A DNA stretch of 64,000 nt from the NCBI GenBank assembly GCA_021234155.1, contig JAJEKV010000024.1:18829858-18893857 (forward strand), given 5' to 3'. The notes beneath the pieces were generated by a model. That model saw only the letters and a list, made by a program, of their open reading frames with translations. It had not been told where the DNA came from and made no database searches. The position numbers and the translations under genes were made by a program. Below, in pieces: positions 24,386 through 34,505 of the stretch; position 1 is the first letter of the stretch, and every line of letters begins with the position of its first letter. Source of the stretch: Isoetes taiwanensis (Eukaryota; Streptophyta; Lycopodiopsida; Isoetales; Isoetaceae).

Positions 24386-24960
24386 AAGCATTCAACTGGC
24401 CGTAACAAAATTTGTTGCAGCTGTAAAAAACCAAGTTCAAGAGTGCATGCCTGGTGGTTTGACTCATTCATGCTAAGCATTTGAAAAATGTATGCCAAGC
24501 AACATTTGTGGACTGACCAATGATCTTCCAATACATGTTCTTGCACAGACAATAGAGCTTTCATTAGGAGTTATGGCCATATTTTTACTCAACTATAAAA
24601 CTGTGGCATGCAAAGACATTAGATCATTTGGCACTGCTTTAGCCCATTTATGTTAAGAATTTGGAAAATGGATGCCTAGCATCAATTGTGGATCTTCCAG
24701 TGACCTTTCCGCCGGATGTTCCTGTGCAGAAAATAGAGCTTTCATTTTGGAGATATGGCCATATTTCTACCCGACTGTAAAACTGTGCAGCAAAGACATT
24801 GCCTGATTTGGCACTGTTTTGGCCCATTTCTGCTAGGAATTTGGAAAATGGACGCCTAGCTCAATTGTGGACCTTCCAGTGACCTTTCCAACGGATGTTC
24901 TTGTGCATAAAACAGAGCTTCAATTTGGGAGTTATGGCCACGTTTCTAGTTGAGAAGTTA
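24386..24960. repeat. ~180-bp tandem repeat, three diverged copies
   Basis: The block GTTATGGCCATATTT preceded by AGAGCTT(T)CA recurs at 24554, 24735 and 24914 (period 181 and 179). Each copy also has GGCACTG-TT(T)(A/T)GCCCATTT, AATTTGGAAAATGGA(T/C)GCCTAGC and a CTTCCAGTGACCTTTCC block. The first copy is the most decayed. Confidence 0.8.
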
Positions 24961-25372
24961 CGGAAAGAGTCAAGCAAGCTCCAGCTAGAGATGGATACAT
25001 AATTTAGAAGACTTTTAGAGATAAGACCAGCAAGCATATAACTTTCTTATAGAAAAAAAAGTTTTGGAGTGCGTACCCAATATCTTGTCCATCAATTAAA
25101 GGCCGCACAAGCAAGTGTCCACTTTCAGCTTGAATCATCTGCAGATATTGAACATATCATGAGATGGATGGAGTTAATAAAAATGCAGAGCAGAAATTAT
25201 GGTTTGAAATGCAGAACATCCAGCTACGAAGCTGCTTGAAAAAGGCATACATAAGCATAACAGCTGAATTTCACTCTGCACACAGCAAAAGAAAACTTTA
25301 TATGAATCATATTGTGTGTAACGAAACTTTAAAAGAAGTTGTATATACAAAATAAAATAAGAAAATATTTAC
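24961..25372 (-). other. Possible exon plus intron-like sequence
   Basis: On the minus strand, AG at about 25140 is followed by an open stretch MIQAESGHLLVRPLIDGQDI and a GT near 25080. This does not match the AP-4 epsilon exon that should come next, so it may come from another gene. Family not recognised. Confidence 0.3.
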
Positions 25373-25588
25373 CTTCAAAAACTTTGAAGTGATCTCGGCT
25401 GCTTGTTGGAGAAGCTTTGGACTTGGATGAATTGCTGTGAGAGTGCAAACACATTCATAAAGAATGGCATTTCCGATGTTTATAGTAGGGTCACTATGTT
25501 TAAGTATGTCTACGAGGACACTGTACATGTTCTCACTTGCAATCTTATCTCCACAACCAAGTAAAGCCAATATTTTGAGCAGCTTGAT
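25373..25588 (-). pseudogene. AP-4 complex epsilon-like adaptin, single intact exon
   Basis: Exactly 216 bp (72 codons, phase 0) between a TTGTCAG acceptor and a GAAG/GTAAAT donor. It encodes IKLLKILALLGCGDKIASEN, then NIGNAILYECVCTLTAIHPS and KFLK. This matches the adaptin trunk (Adaptin_N) of the plant AP-4 epsilon subunit; gamma- and alpha-adaptins share the IKLL...LGCGD motif but less closely. No stop or frameshift interrupts it, yet I found none of the flanking adaptin exons. AP-4 sorts cargo at the trans-Golgi. I read this as a captured or translocated exon; a real gene with very long introns is possible but less likely. Confidence 0.75.
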
Positions 25589-26481
25589 CTGACAATAGAC
25601 ACGGATATTAAAGCCAACCAAGTTAACAATTACATTTCAATAACCAAGCTAGAATTGTTCAACATGGCTCTGTTTCACTATCAACTTTATGCAGGTTCAG
25701 AAATCCTTAAACAATAAATCAAAATCGACAGGGGTCATAAGCATCAGAATCGAAAATGCAAAAGCTTGGTGCACCCTTAGCAGAAAAAAAAATTAACCTT
25801 CATAACTATTTCGGCTTTTACCAGATCAGACCGATGGAGTAAACTAAATAGGAGCTGCAATGAAACCAAGATTCCACGCCATGGCGGCGGAATGGCGTCC
25901 AAGAAGAACTCTTCGAATGCATTCAGGAAGAGTTAGTTCACAGAACTAAGCGGGATAACCGAGCAAGGAAAATCCAGCAAGCACAGCCTGCACCACTCCG
26001 CCAAGCCTGCACTGCTCTGATTCGGAAGGGCGACAGAAGAAAAATTCAGCAGAAGGCAAACTCAGAAGAAAACTGAGGCAAAGAAGGAGCACTGCTCTGA
26101 TCCAGAAACTGCCGGTTAAAGGCCTCCATTATGCAAAGGGAGCTGTCGGAAGGAAGAGCCATATCTGGCATGTCCGAAGAAGACGGACCTTGCCTCAACA
26201 CCTTGAATTCGAATCTAATGGATGTCTGCTCGTAGAGGTTTAGTGGAAGCTTTGTATTTGTGTCATTAATTTTTGCTGCCAACTTATAACAAGGCATTAA
26301 TCCAATATTTAATAAACATCCAATATTTAATAAACATTAACTATAAAATGCCCCTTTTTTTTTCTTGTTGAAGGAAAATGGCCTAGTTTCAAGGATGGAC
26401 GGTCTACATAAAATGCCCCAATTGAATCCCTAGATCTAACGGGCCACATCAAAAGCCCCAAATAAAGGGGGCTGCTTGGGC
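25589..26481. other. Unassigned; possible promoter/5' region
   Basis: 25860-26290 is locally richer in GC with a minus-strand frame (26046-26297, 83 codons, starting MPCYKLAAKINDTNTKLPLN) that I do not recognise. Words like AAAATGCCCC and AAAGCCCCAAAT recur at 26345-26465. Confidence 0.3.
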
Positions 26482-26972
26482 TCCAGGTTTTTTAAAAAAA
26501 AACCACATGGTTACAATTTGCTTGGAGGTTACAATTTGTTTGGACGGCCTGCTGCAAACCAGGTTATGAAAACCGTACTTTCAGGCATTCCTTCTTGTAA
26601 ACAAAAGGGTATGTTACTTTATCTGCACATTTGTGTTTGACCTTTGATCAAAATAAATATTAACACAGGTTTTACAAAACTAGGTTTTACAAAACTTGGT
26701 TTGACATAAATTAAGTGATCACATGGATGTATATTTACTTAGGCTTATGTCAAAAAATAACATACTGTTTCAGTGCCTACATAGGCATTACATAAAGAGT
26801 TTGATCTCTTGATCATACATTACAAACAAGCATGAGAATGACATTGGCGATTCTGAGATAGTTCCATGAAACACAATGCACAACAGGCCTTCTTTTACTG
26901 CTGGTGACTTAAATGTAGTAGTACAGCACAGTATCAGCACTCTCTTAGGGGAGCTCAAAATATAGAAGTATA

Positions 26973-27002
26973 CTAGTAAACGTGTGCCCGGCGTTGCCGG
27001 GC
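26973..27002 (-). mobile_element. Helitron-like 3' terminus in copy A
   Basis: On the minus strand GCCCGGC-AAC-GCCGGGC forms a 7-bp-stem hairpin (26986-27002), followed by nine bases and then CTAG at 26973-26976, with T next. This is the canonical Helitron 3' layout. The element would extend to higher coordinates; its 5' TC end was not located. A degraded look-alike lies at 27398-27428. Confidence 0.6.
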
Positions 27003-30000
27003 TAATGTTCTGACATGCCTTTAACGTCCATATGTGCAACTTCGACACATCGCATGTTGATATTGACAACAATGGATATTATTTGCTTTTGCCATTATTT
27101 TTGTTATTGAAATTGTCTAATGACAGTATCATCAATATATTAGCTTTGCGTTTATAGATTTTAGTAGAGAAAACAATGCTTTATAAGGAATGCGGGGAGG
27201 GGGTTATGCATTGAAGCCATGGTCTTGCTAATTGAATCTCTTATATGGTGTCACGCACAATTTAGTTGTTAGAAAAATAGGTGAAATCACCTTGATCAAT
27301 TTATAGGCTTCGTGCTAGTATATGACATGGTATTTCTAGCGTATAAGTCACGATATGTATTAATTCTATATTGAACACCCTCCAAAAGTCTTTCTTTGTA
27401 AACGTGTGACTGGCATTGCCGCGCATAAATAATCGTGTTTTAACTCGAATAATGCAAGGCCAGAGTTGCACAAATGTTGACACTGTAAGGCTATCTTAGA
27501 AAGGTATTAAACATTTATGAACATTAGTAATTTGAGGCTGTCAAACTTAACTTAGTCAATGATAAACTTAATGTAAATTGTCTTTGCTCACAATATCAAG
27601 AGAAGTTCAATTCATCATGAGCATCTGTAGGTAAGTTTATCAAATTTGATTTCTCGATAACATCTCAAAATGCATTTTCAATTCAATTTATGCATACAAT
27701 CAAAGAGCAATCTTGTTGTTTCACTTCTCAGTAACATCTCTAAATGCATTTTCAATCCAACTTATGAGTACAATCAAAGAGCAATCTTGTTGTTTCACAC
27801 CATAGACAAATACAAAAACATGAAGCCCATCTAATGTCATTGTTCCTAACAAAGTCTCTCTCTCTCAAATTCTCGATTGTAAATGATCTTGGAGTTTGCA
27901 ACACAGACCTAATTAACTTGACATCTAAGTTGAGAGAAAGAGATCAACCTTCTAATGTTCAAATATGAAAATACCATATTATGTTGTGTTGTACTTTTGG
28001 ATGTTGCGTTGTACTTTTTGTTTGGAGCCCAAATTATGTCATTATTAACCAATTCATATTCTTGCCATATTATGTCTTTTTTGCCTTCCATATATCAGAT
28101 CATCCTTAACAAACTCCTAACTCATCATGAAGCGACCAAGGTTACATTATCCAAGGTTACATTATGGACATGATAATTTGGAACCAAAATTGAACATCAA
28201 GCTTTATAGTGCATGCCACATGAACAATAGTTGTTTGTAATAAAGCAGCCATATTTATTTTGCTCACGTTACTGAGGATGGGGATGGTGGTGAACCATGC
28301 ATGCATCACGCTTGGATAAAAGGGTTGCCAATAACATTCACAATCACGAACAAAATAAAAGGGTAAAAAAACAATCTGCAACCTTACTTGTTCCATGCTC
28401 AAATGAAAGAAAGTGCCAACCTTTCATTAAACCAAAGTCTGCTGCAAATGCACAACACGCAGATCACTCTTAGACAGCTTCTAATCTATCCTAAAAGCTC
28501 AAAATTCATGTACTGAAGAATATAGTAGTCAATTACTGCTAGCATTGCATATAATCATAGACCATGCAAAGGATGCATGAAGACTAAAAAATGCACATCT
28601 TGTTTACTTCCACCATATCCAGCATTGCATATAATCATCCACCAATTTGCAAGAAGCTTTCAGCTGGTAAGAGGAACTGCGAAATAGCTTTAGACATTCT
28701 CATGCCTAAAGGTATTTCGACCAATACATCTATGCATTTCATATGAAAATGGATGCACATGAAGCTGGTAAAATTCCCTCCTCCACCAATCAGGTCTCCC
28801 TGCAACCCTCCAGATGGAGCATTAGCGCATGCTTATATTACACCAATTCATTTGAGCATTTTCCCATGCCTATCAAGGTATGATCTTATTCAATCTTAAG
28901 CCTAAAATTTCTTAGACTTCAATGATGGAAACTTGAAATAGTGCACTAATTATGCATGCATGTCATTTAAACTCGCCCTAAAGGAACATATTCATCCAGC
29001 AGCTGGAAGTCATCAAATTATTCTTCTCAAGAACACTCAACAAATCGAAAACTAATAAGCCCAATTCTAATACGAAAAAAAAACCATGAAATTTTTCTTA
29101 CCTGAGCTTAAGTGCCTGATAGACAATCCTGACTGTCACGTAGATGCTAAGAGAAAGGCAAAATAAATTATGGAGCACCTTTCTTCTGGAAGACCTTCCC
29201 AAATCAAAAGAATCTTTGCAAAAGTGAAAAACAAAGATAACCAAGTGATTTACTTTGTGAATATAAGCAAAGGCTTCTACCTGGGCGTTTTTTCTTCTTC
29301 TGATATTTCCCAGTCTCATCGCAACCAAGTGTTCAGATTTGTCTCAACCAAAGAAAACCTACGACTGCTTCAGAGACTTGCCATTTGCTTCAACCATCTC
29401 CATTTTAAACTTAGTAAATCGAATCATGAAGCCCTTAAAATAGTTTTTTGAGAGAGCCTCTGAAGTGTTCTAAGTATGGATTGCAAATGCAGGCAGGTTC
29501 TTTACAAATCTGCAACACAAATGTGTCAGTAAAGACAAATAGGAATACCACTAAGTAGAGGCAACAAAAAGCATTGTCTATGATAATAGTAGATGCTTGG
29601 TGCAAAGCAGCTAAGTGAAGCCTGAAGCCGGATGCTGTGCAGAACTTTGGTTCACATATAAAATTCCATGCAGTATTTACTTTTTCATTAGAAATGCAAA
29701 AATACAATCTCAAAGATGTTAATTTACCTTCAGCAGACCAATTCTTCTCAAAAACAACATCAGCATAAACAAAATGCAAGAGTTAAGCAAATGCTATGTT
29801 TCAAAGACTGCAAAACCATATGAATGCATAGTGTCACTCAAAAGGACATACTTCAAACAGAATCTGTTCAATTGAAGGAATATAACTACTTATATCCACA
29901 CAATAATCCACCTCCTGGAGAAGAAAACATGCATCTGCTTTCAAATGCTGTTCCCCTAATTCTCGCCATCAATAGGCTTTATTGTAACATTTCATACAAA

Positions 30001-31212
30001 AAATAATTGATTCAATGTATCGGCTATGAGGTCCCTAAACTACAAAAAGAAAAGTACGATACACTGCTATTGAGCTTGCTTGTGAAGAAAAAGAAGCTCC
30101 AACGAACTCTAAAGCATGCATGATGAAACGCAATAGGATCCTGTTATGGCCCTCAAAGCAATTCTTCCCATCCTTTCTTCAATGTGAACCCACCATTTGC
30201 CACATTTTCAGCTTGTCAGAGAAGCTATAAACAATTTAGAAGCCGAAGATATGGCTAAAGATGTGGCCAAAGATATGTGACAGATGAAAAAGTCACTGCT
30301 CCAAACATAATCCACGTGTTGATTGTGGTCGTGTTCTTGTTTCTTCTTCTCAATACATTTGATAAGCACACCGAGAACACACCAGGGGGCAAAATCACAA
30401 ACGAAATAGAGCTTCTTGAAAGTCTTAAAATGCCACAGCAAGCACATATTATCAAACAGCTCTGTGCCTATTTGCAGAGAAGCAAGTGACCTGAGGTTAC
30501 CGGATGAAGCAAAAACCCGTTTCCACGATTTTGAATCGGTGGTTTATTGCCTGATGAGCATGCATTGTAAACGGTATTCAATCTTTATAAGAGCAAACCT
30601 TGTTACTTCCAAGAGCTCGAAGGAACGGCACGTAAGAAGAAATCGGAGATGGGCTTTCTTTGAATAATCTTGACAGAGCCGAATACACCATCGAGAATCT
30701 AGACAAAAAGAGAAAAATATATTAGCCTCGATGAGCATGCATTGTAAACGGCATTCAATCTTTATAAGAGCAAACCTTGTTACTTCCAAGAGCTCTGGGA
30801 ACGGCCTGGTAAGAAGAAATCGGAGATGGGGCTTTGCTGAATAATCTTGCTGAAATCGGAGATGCTTGTGGAGGAAAGGAAGCGAGATGATTTGGGGATT
30901 TAAACCCCCATTTCCTTAATCATGGATGGCAGAGGAGATTACCGCCCCATGATCTTCGCTGCTGGCAAATAAGGCTCTGCTCCACTCTAACGTCAGGAAA
31001 TCCACTCTAACGTCAGGAAATACTGAAGAAAAAAAAATGCCCTGAAAATGGAAAACCGGCGTAACATTTGCCGGAAAGAGCGTTAGCGCCGGCGTGAGTC
31101 CGGCGACCCAAAAACTTTTTAAATAAGTAGATTGTGTCAATTCTTACGAATCTGTTTTAATATCTTGTTGTAGGGAGGCAAAATTCCTATAGGAAGACGT
31201 AGGTTGCAGGAT

Positions 31213-31236
31213 GGGTCCCTATGTACATAGGGACCC
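31213..31236. other. 24-nt perfect palindrome in copy A
   Basis: GGGTCCCTATGT followed immediately by its reverse complement. Conserved in copy B at 39209-39232. A 12-nt palindrome (TTCCTATAGGAA) lies about 15 bp upstream. It could form a hairpin near the end of the duplicated unit. Confidence 0.85.
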
Positions 31237-31304
31237 CTCCTCATCCCTATGTACTAAAACCAGGGACCTTACCTTGCTTCCCGGAAGGAGGTAGGCTAAA
31301 ATTA

Positions 31305-34300
31305 TATATATATATATATAAATATATATACATACATATATATTCAATGGCTGGCTTAGGCACCATTGGATCTATTTCTAGAACCATGTATTTAGACCAG
31401 ACTAAGGTTTTATAGACTAAGGTTGGCTCGGGCTATGCCAAAATGGCTAAAGTTCATGATTTACTAAGCTTCTAGCGCATCTAGCCTTCTTCCATTTCTT
31501 AAATTGTCATTTTGAAAACACACATAGTTTTTACATGCATTACGTACCCTTGGGCCTTGAGATGTCGTTATTATTCATTTCAAATATGCCACTTGTTTCC
31601 TCCTCAAGCATTTGGCTATTTGCCTTTACAAATTTGTATTTTTAGATGGAGATAACATTTGGCTCATTTGTATTTTTAGATGGAGTTAACATTTGGCACA
31701 TGCATGATATTGAGACTACAAAATAATATTTGGATGAGGGGAATTTTTGGACTAGGATTGATTATTTGTCAAAGTCAATATCAGCATCTAACCTTCATGA
31801 TTTTAGCTAGACTTTGGTAAGGGCCACACCCATTTTTCGGTGCATTTATGCACCTTGATACGTGTGGGCACATTTTCTTGTTTTAAGGCCTTGCCATATT
31901 TATTTCAAGTGAGCCACTTGGATGACCTAAGCATATGACCACTTACACTTACCTTTTATTTTTTAGACATGGTTAGCATGTGGCACAAGCATTGGATCAA
32001 TGATTTGGAAAGAGGATTTTGTGGACTATGACGACATTCTAGCAAGGTTAGTATTTTTCAGATATGTAGCTTCTTTAATTGCCCAAAACTCAGATCTGAG
32101 CATTCTCAGGACGCCTACAGATGGTTTAACCTGATACAATAAATTACCTTTCAAGTTACCCAGTTGAGCTCCATCAAAGCCCTCATTGTTGGAAACCATC
32201 AAAGCCATGCAGATTCCCCCTTATAGTTCTAATGTGGGTTATTCATTTTTGTGCACATGAACAATAGCTTTGGTTCCATCAACAAACATGATTAAGTTTT
32301 GGACATTTGAATAACTTACCACATTTGGTACAAACAAGTATTGTACCACTAAAGAACTACAAGGGGTTGGAGCCGTCATAGATATTATCTTACTCATTCC
32401 CATGCTGTAAGTGTCAATTTTGACCCATCCATTTCTAGAGTGTTTAGCATGGCTAAAGTGATACGACATTCACACTTTTTGGGTGCATTTATATCCATAG
32501 CTTTGGTGTGGCACGAATTTTATGACACCATGAAAAGTGTAGAAGGGATTTTCTAGGTAACACTACGAATATGGCCCCTAGGGTTTCGGCCTCTTTTAGG
32601 GAGGAAATCTTCACACCTTGTACTCCGATGAGATTTTTCTGGGGTATTCATTTTTTCTCTTCAAAATGGCGGTAAAAAGTCTTGCATGCATGCCCTTGCA
32701 TCCTTGGCTTGAAAAGAAAAAGTGGCGGCCAATGCTCTTCTGACGGATCTTGCCATGGAGGCTTAATAAAATAGTGGTTGAGAGCCACATTTTAAGCTAG
32801 CTGATAACAGAAAGCGTCTACAAGCAACTTCACCAAAAAATGTCGAGAACTTAAAAGGCGACGAAGCGTTCTGAGGCGTCATTGGAGTTGGAAACATCAC
32901 AAGTGGTCTTAGTGCGAACTTGAGGCTTTTATGGATGAGAACGTTTCTCCTAATCGGGTTTAACATGATAAATATATCTTTCTTACACATGATAAGTAGA
33001 TTTCCTTACAAACATAACAGAAAAGGGTTGCATTATTTACATATTTTGCATGCTTAATCGATTCATTTGTCTGTCGATATTTTTTTTTCTATAGCTTTGG
33101 TTAAAGTTACCCTATGCTAGAAAAAATGTAATTTCTTTATGCTGATATATATCGGTTCTGCTAAAACATTACTGTACAACTATCCTAGTTGGCAGATGGT
33201 AAGTTAAATGCTTACAAGGTATGCTATTTTGTATGTTTTACGACTATGATAATAGATCTGCGCACTTGAGTTGCTTAAACTTCGAGGCAATACATGGACA
33301 TGGCTCCGCATAAAAAGTGTGAAGCACCATTCTTTGGATCGATTTGATTTACGAAATATCTCTCCCCTAGTTGTACTTTGATTACAGTGAAAACATATGG
33401 AATTTATGATATCTATTTTAAGGTTGAAAGGCGATAAGCCAAGAGTTTCTTTAGCTTACCTGTCAGTCATTTCTTCATTACCCTACATTGGCTAATGTTA
33501 GATTTGTTGACTGCAGGTAACCGGGAACTCTTCTACCTACTCATTTTGTCTAATGGGTCAAGCTAATAGCTGCAAACGCTGCAAGAACGTATGGGATAAC
33601 ACTGCACACAAGGAATATGTTGTTTCTTTACCTTTGTTTATGAAGAACTATCAAGGCGCACCTTGTATTGGTTGTGGTAAATTCGTGGATTGAGGATTAC
33701 AGGTCATGAATCTTTCTCAACCTTTGATTGCAGAATATGCAAAAAGATACTTGGTTTCAAGTTGTTGTCAAGTAGGTGGAAAATTTTTCCAATATGCAAA
33801 ACCACATTTGATCTTTATAAAACAATCAGATGCATTCTGTTATGATACATGATGTTTTCTGCATCAACTTTGCTAAAAAAACATGTGAAATGATTCTTAA
33901 AAATGGAATTCTATTTGCTAATATTCAATATGGTATCTGTACGAGTTTGAGAATGGGTTGTGGCATGGAAAGAATTCTGTTATGTTCCTTATAACAATAG
34001 AGAAATTTCTATGTGTAACAACATGAAGATGGCCAGGGAATTTATACAGGAAAATGGATGCTAGTACATCGGCAGATTAATAAAGAAGAACTTCCTCGCA
34101 AAGCATTAACTTATTTGTTAGGAACGACATGACATAGAATTATCTTGAATAACTGTTGCATTATGGGTCAACATGTAGTAAGTATTGCCTCTAAGATTCC
34201 CCTTATATACATATGGGACCGATAAATCCGGCCAGGCTAAGGTTATCCTTGTCTGAGCCTGGATGTCTGTGCCTAGGCCTTGGATTCTTGTCTTCGGACT

Positions 34301-34332
34301 TGGACTTTGGTTTTGGTTCAGGCTTCTATATA
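31305..34332. repeat. Large duplication copy C (partner: 46752-49766)
   Basis: About 3028 bp, beginning in a TA run shared with the end of copy A and ending GGCTTCTATATA. It has no long ORF. A possible exon follows GACTGCAG at 33517: GNSSTYSFCLMGQANSCKRC, then APCIGCGKFVD and a stop, giving two CxxC pairs. Flanking TA runs at both ends in both copies suggest an element that inserts in, or recombines at, TA repeats. Confidence 0.93.
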
Positions 34333-34505
34333 TTCCGTGACTTCGGGGTACTGGTTTAACCAGTATGGATCTTATGGGTTGTACTTGCTAGTTTGTTGAT
34401 TCATAATTACTGATCATTATGCTATTAATTTGGATTTTCAATAAGACATCTGACACTTTGTTATATTCGTGATAGGAGGGAACAATTGTGGTTCCCGAAA
34501 TATGA
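34333..34505. other. 173-bp spacer between C and B
   Basis: Single-copy in the window; no coding signal. It begins TTCCGTGACTTCGGGG directly after the TATATA that ends C. Confidence 0.6.

Larger units (their letters stand above)
26482..31306. repeat. Large duplication copy A (partner: 34506-39303)
   Basis: 4825 bp, matching B from TCCAGGTTTTTTAAAA to GCTAAAATTATAT. Most differences are small. A has an extra AAAACTAGGTTTTAC-type repeat near 26680 and a 20-bp tandem duplication near 31000. It contains a Helitron-like terminus (26973-27002), a paired ~70-bp repeat near 27640-27800, several minus-strand exon-like stretches with splice-like ends (for example YCVDISSYIPSIEQILFE near 29860-29915, and a final frame ending SLKQS near 29370), and a 24-nt perfect palindrome at 31213-31236. 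No gene could be named. Confidence 0.93.

Noticed and set aside
30208-30489. Small membrane protein (hydrophobic run VLIVVVFLFLLL) in A and its B copy
   Set aside because: Frames are open on both strands, the two copies disagree through small indels at CAG/CTG sites, and no family is recognised.
26482-31306. Whole A/B unit as a plus-strand Helitron (starts TC, ends in a hairpin then CTAA)
   Set aside because: The hairpin sits only about three bases from CTAA, the next base is A rather than T, and copy A is preceded by C. The minus-strand terminus at 26973-27002 fits far better.
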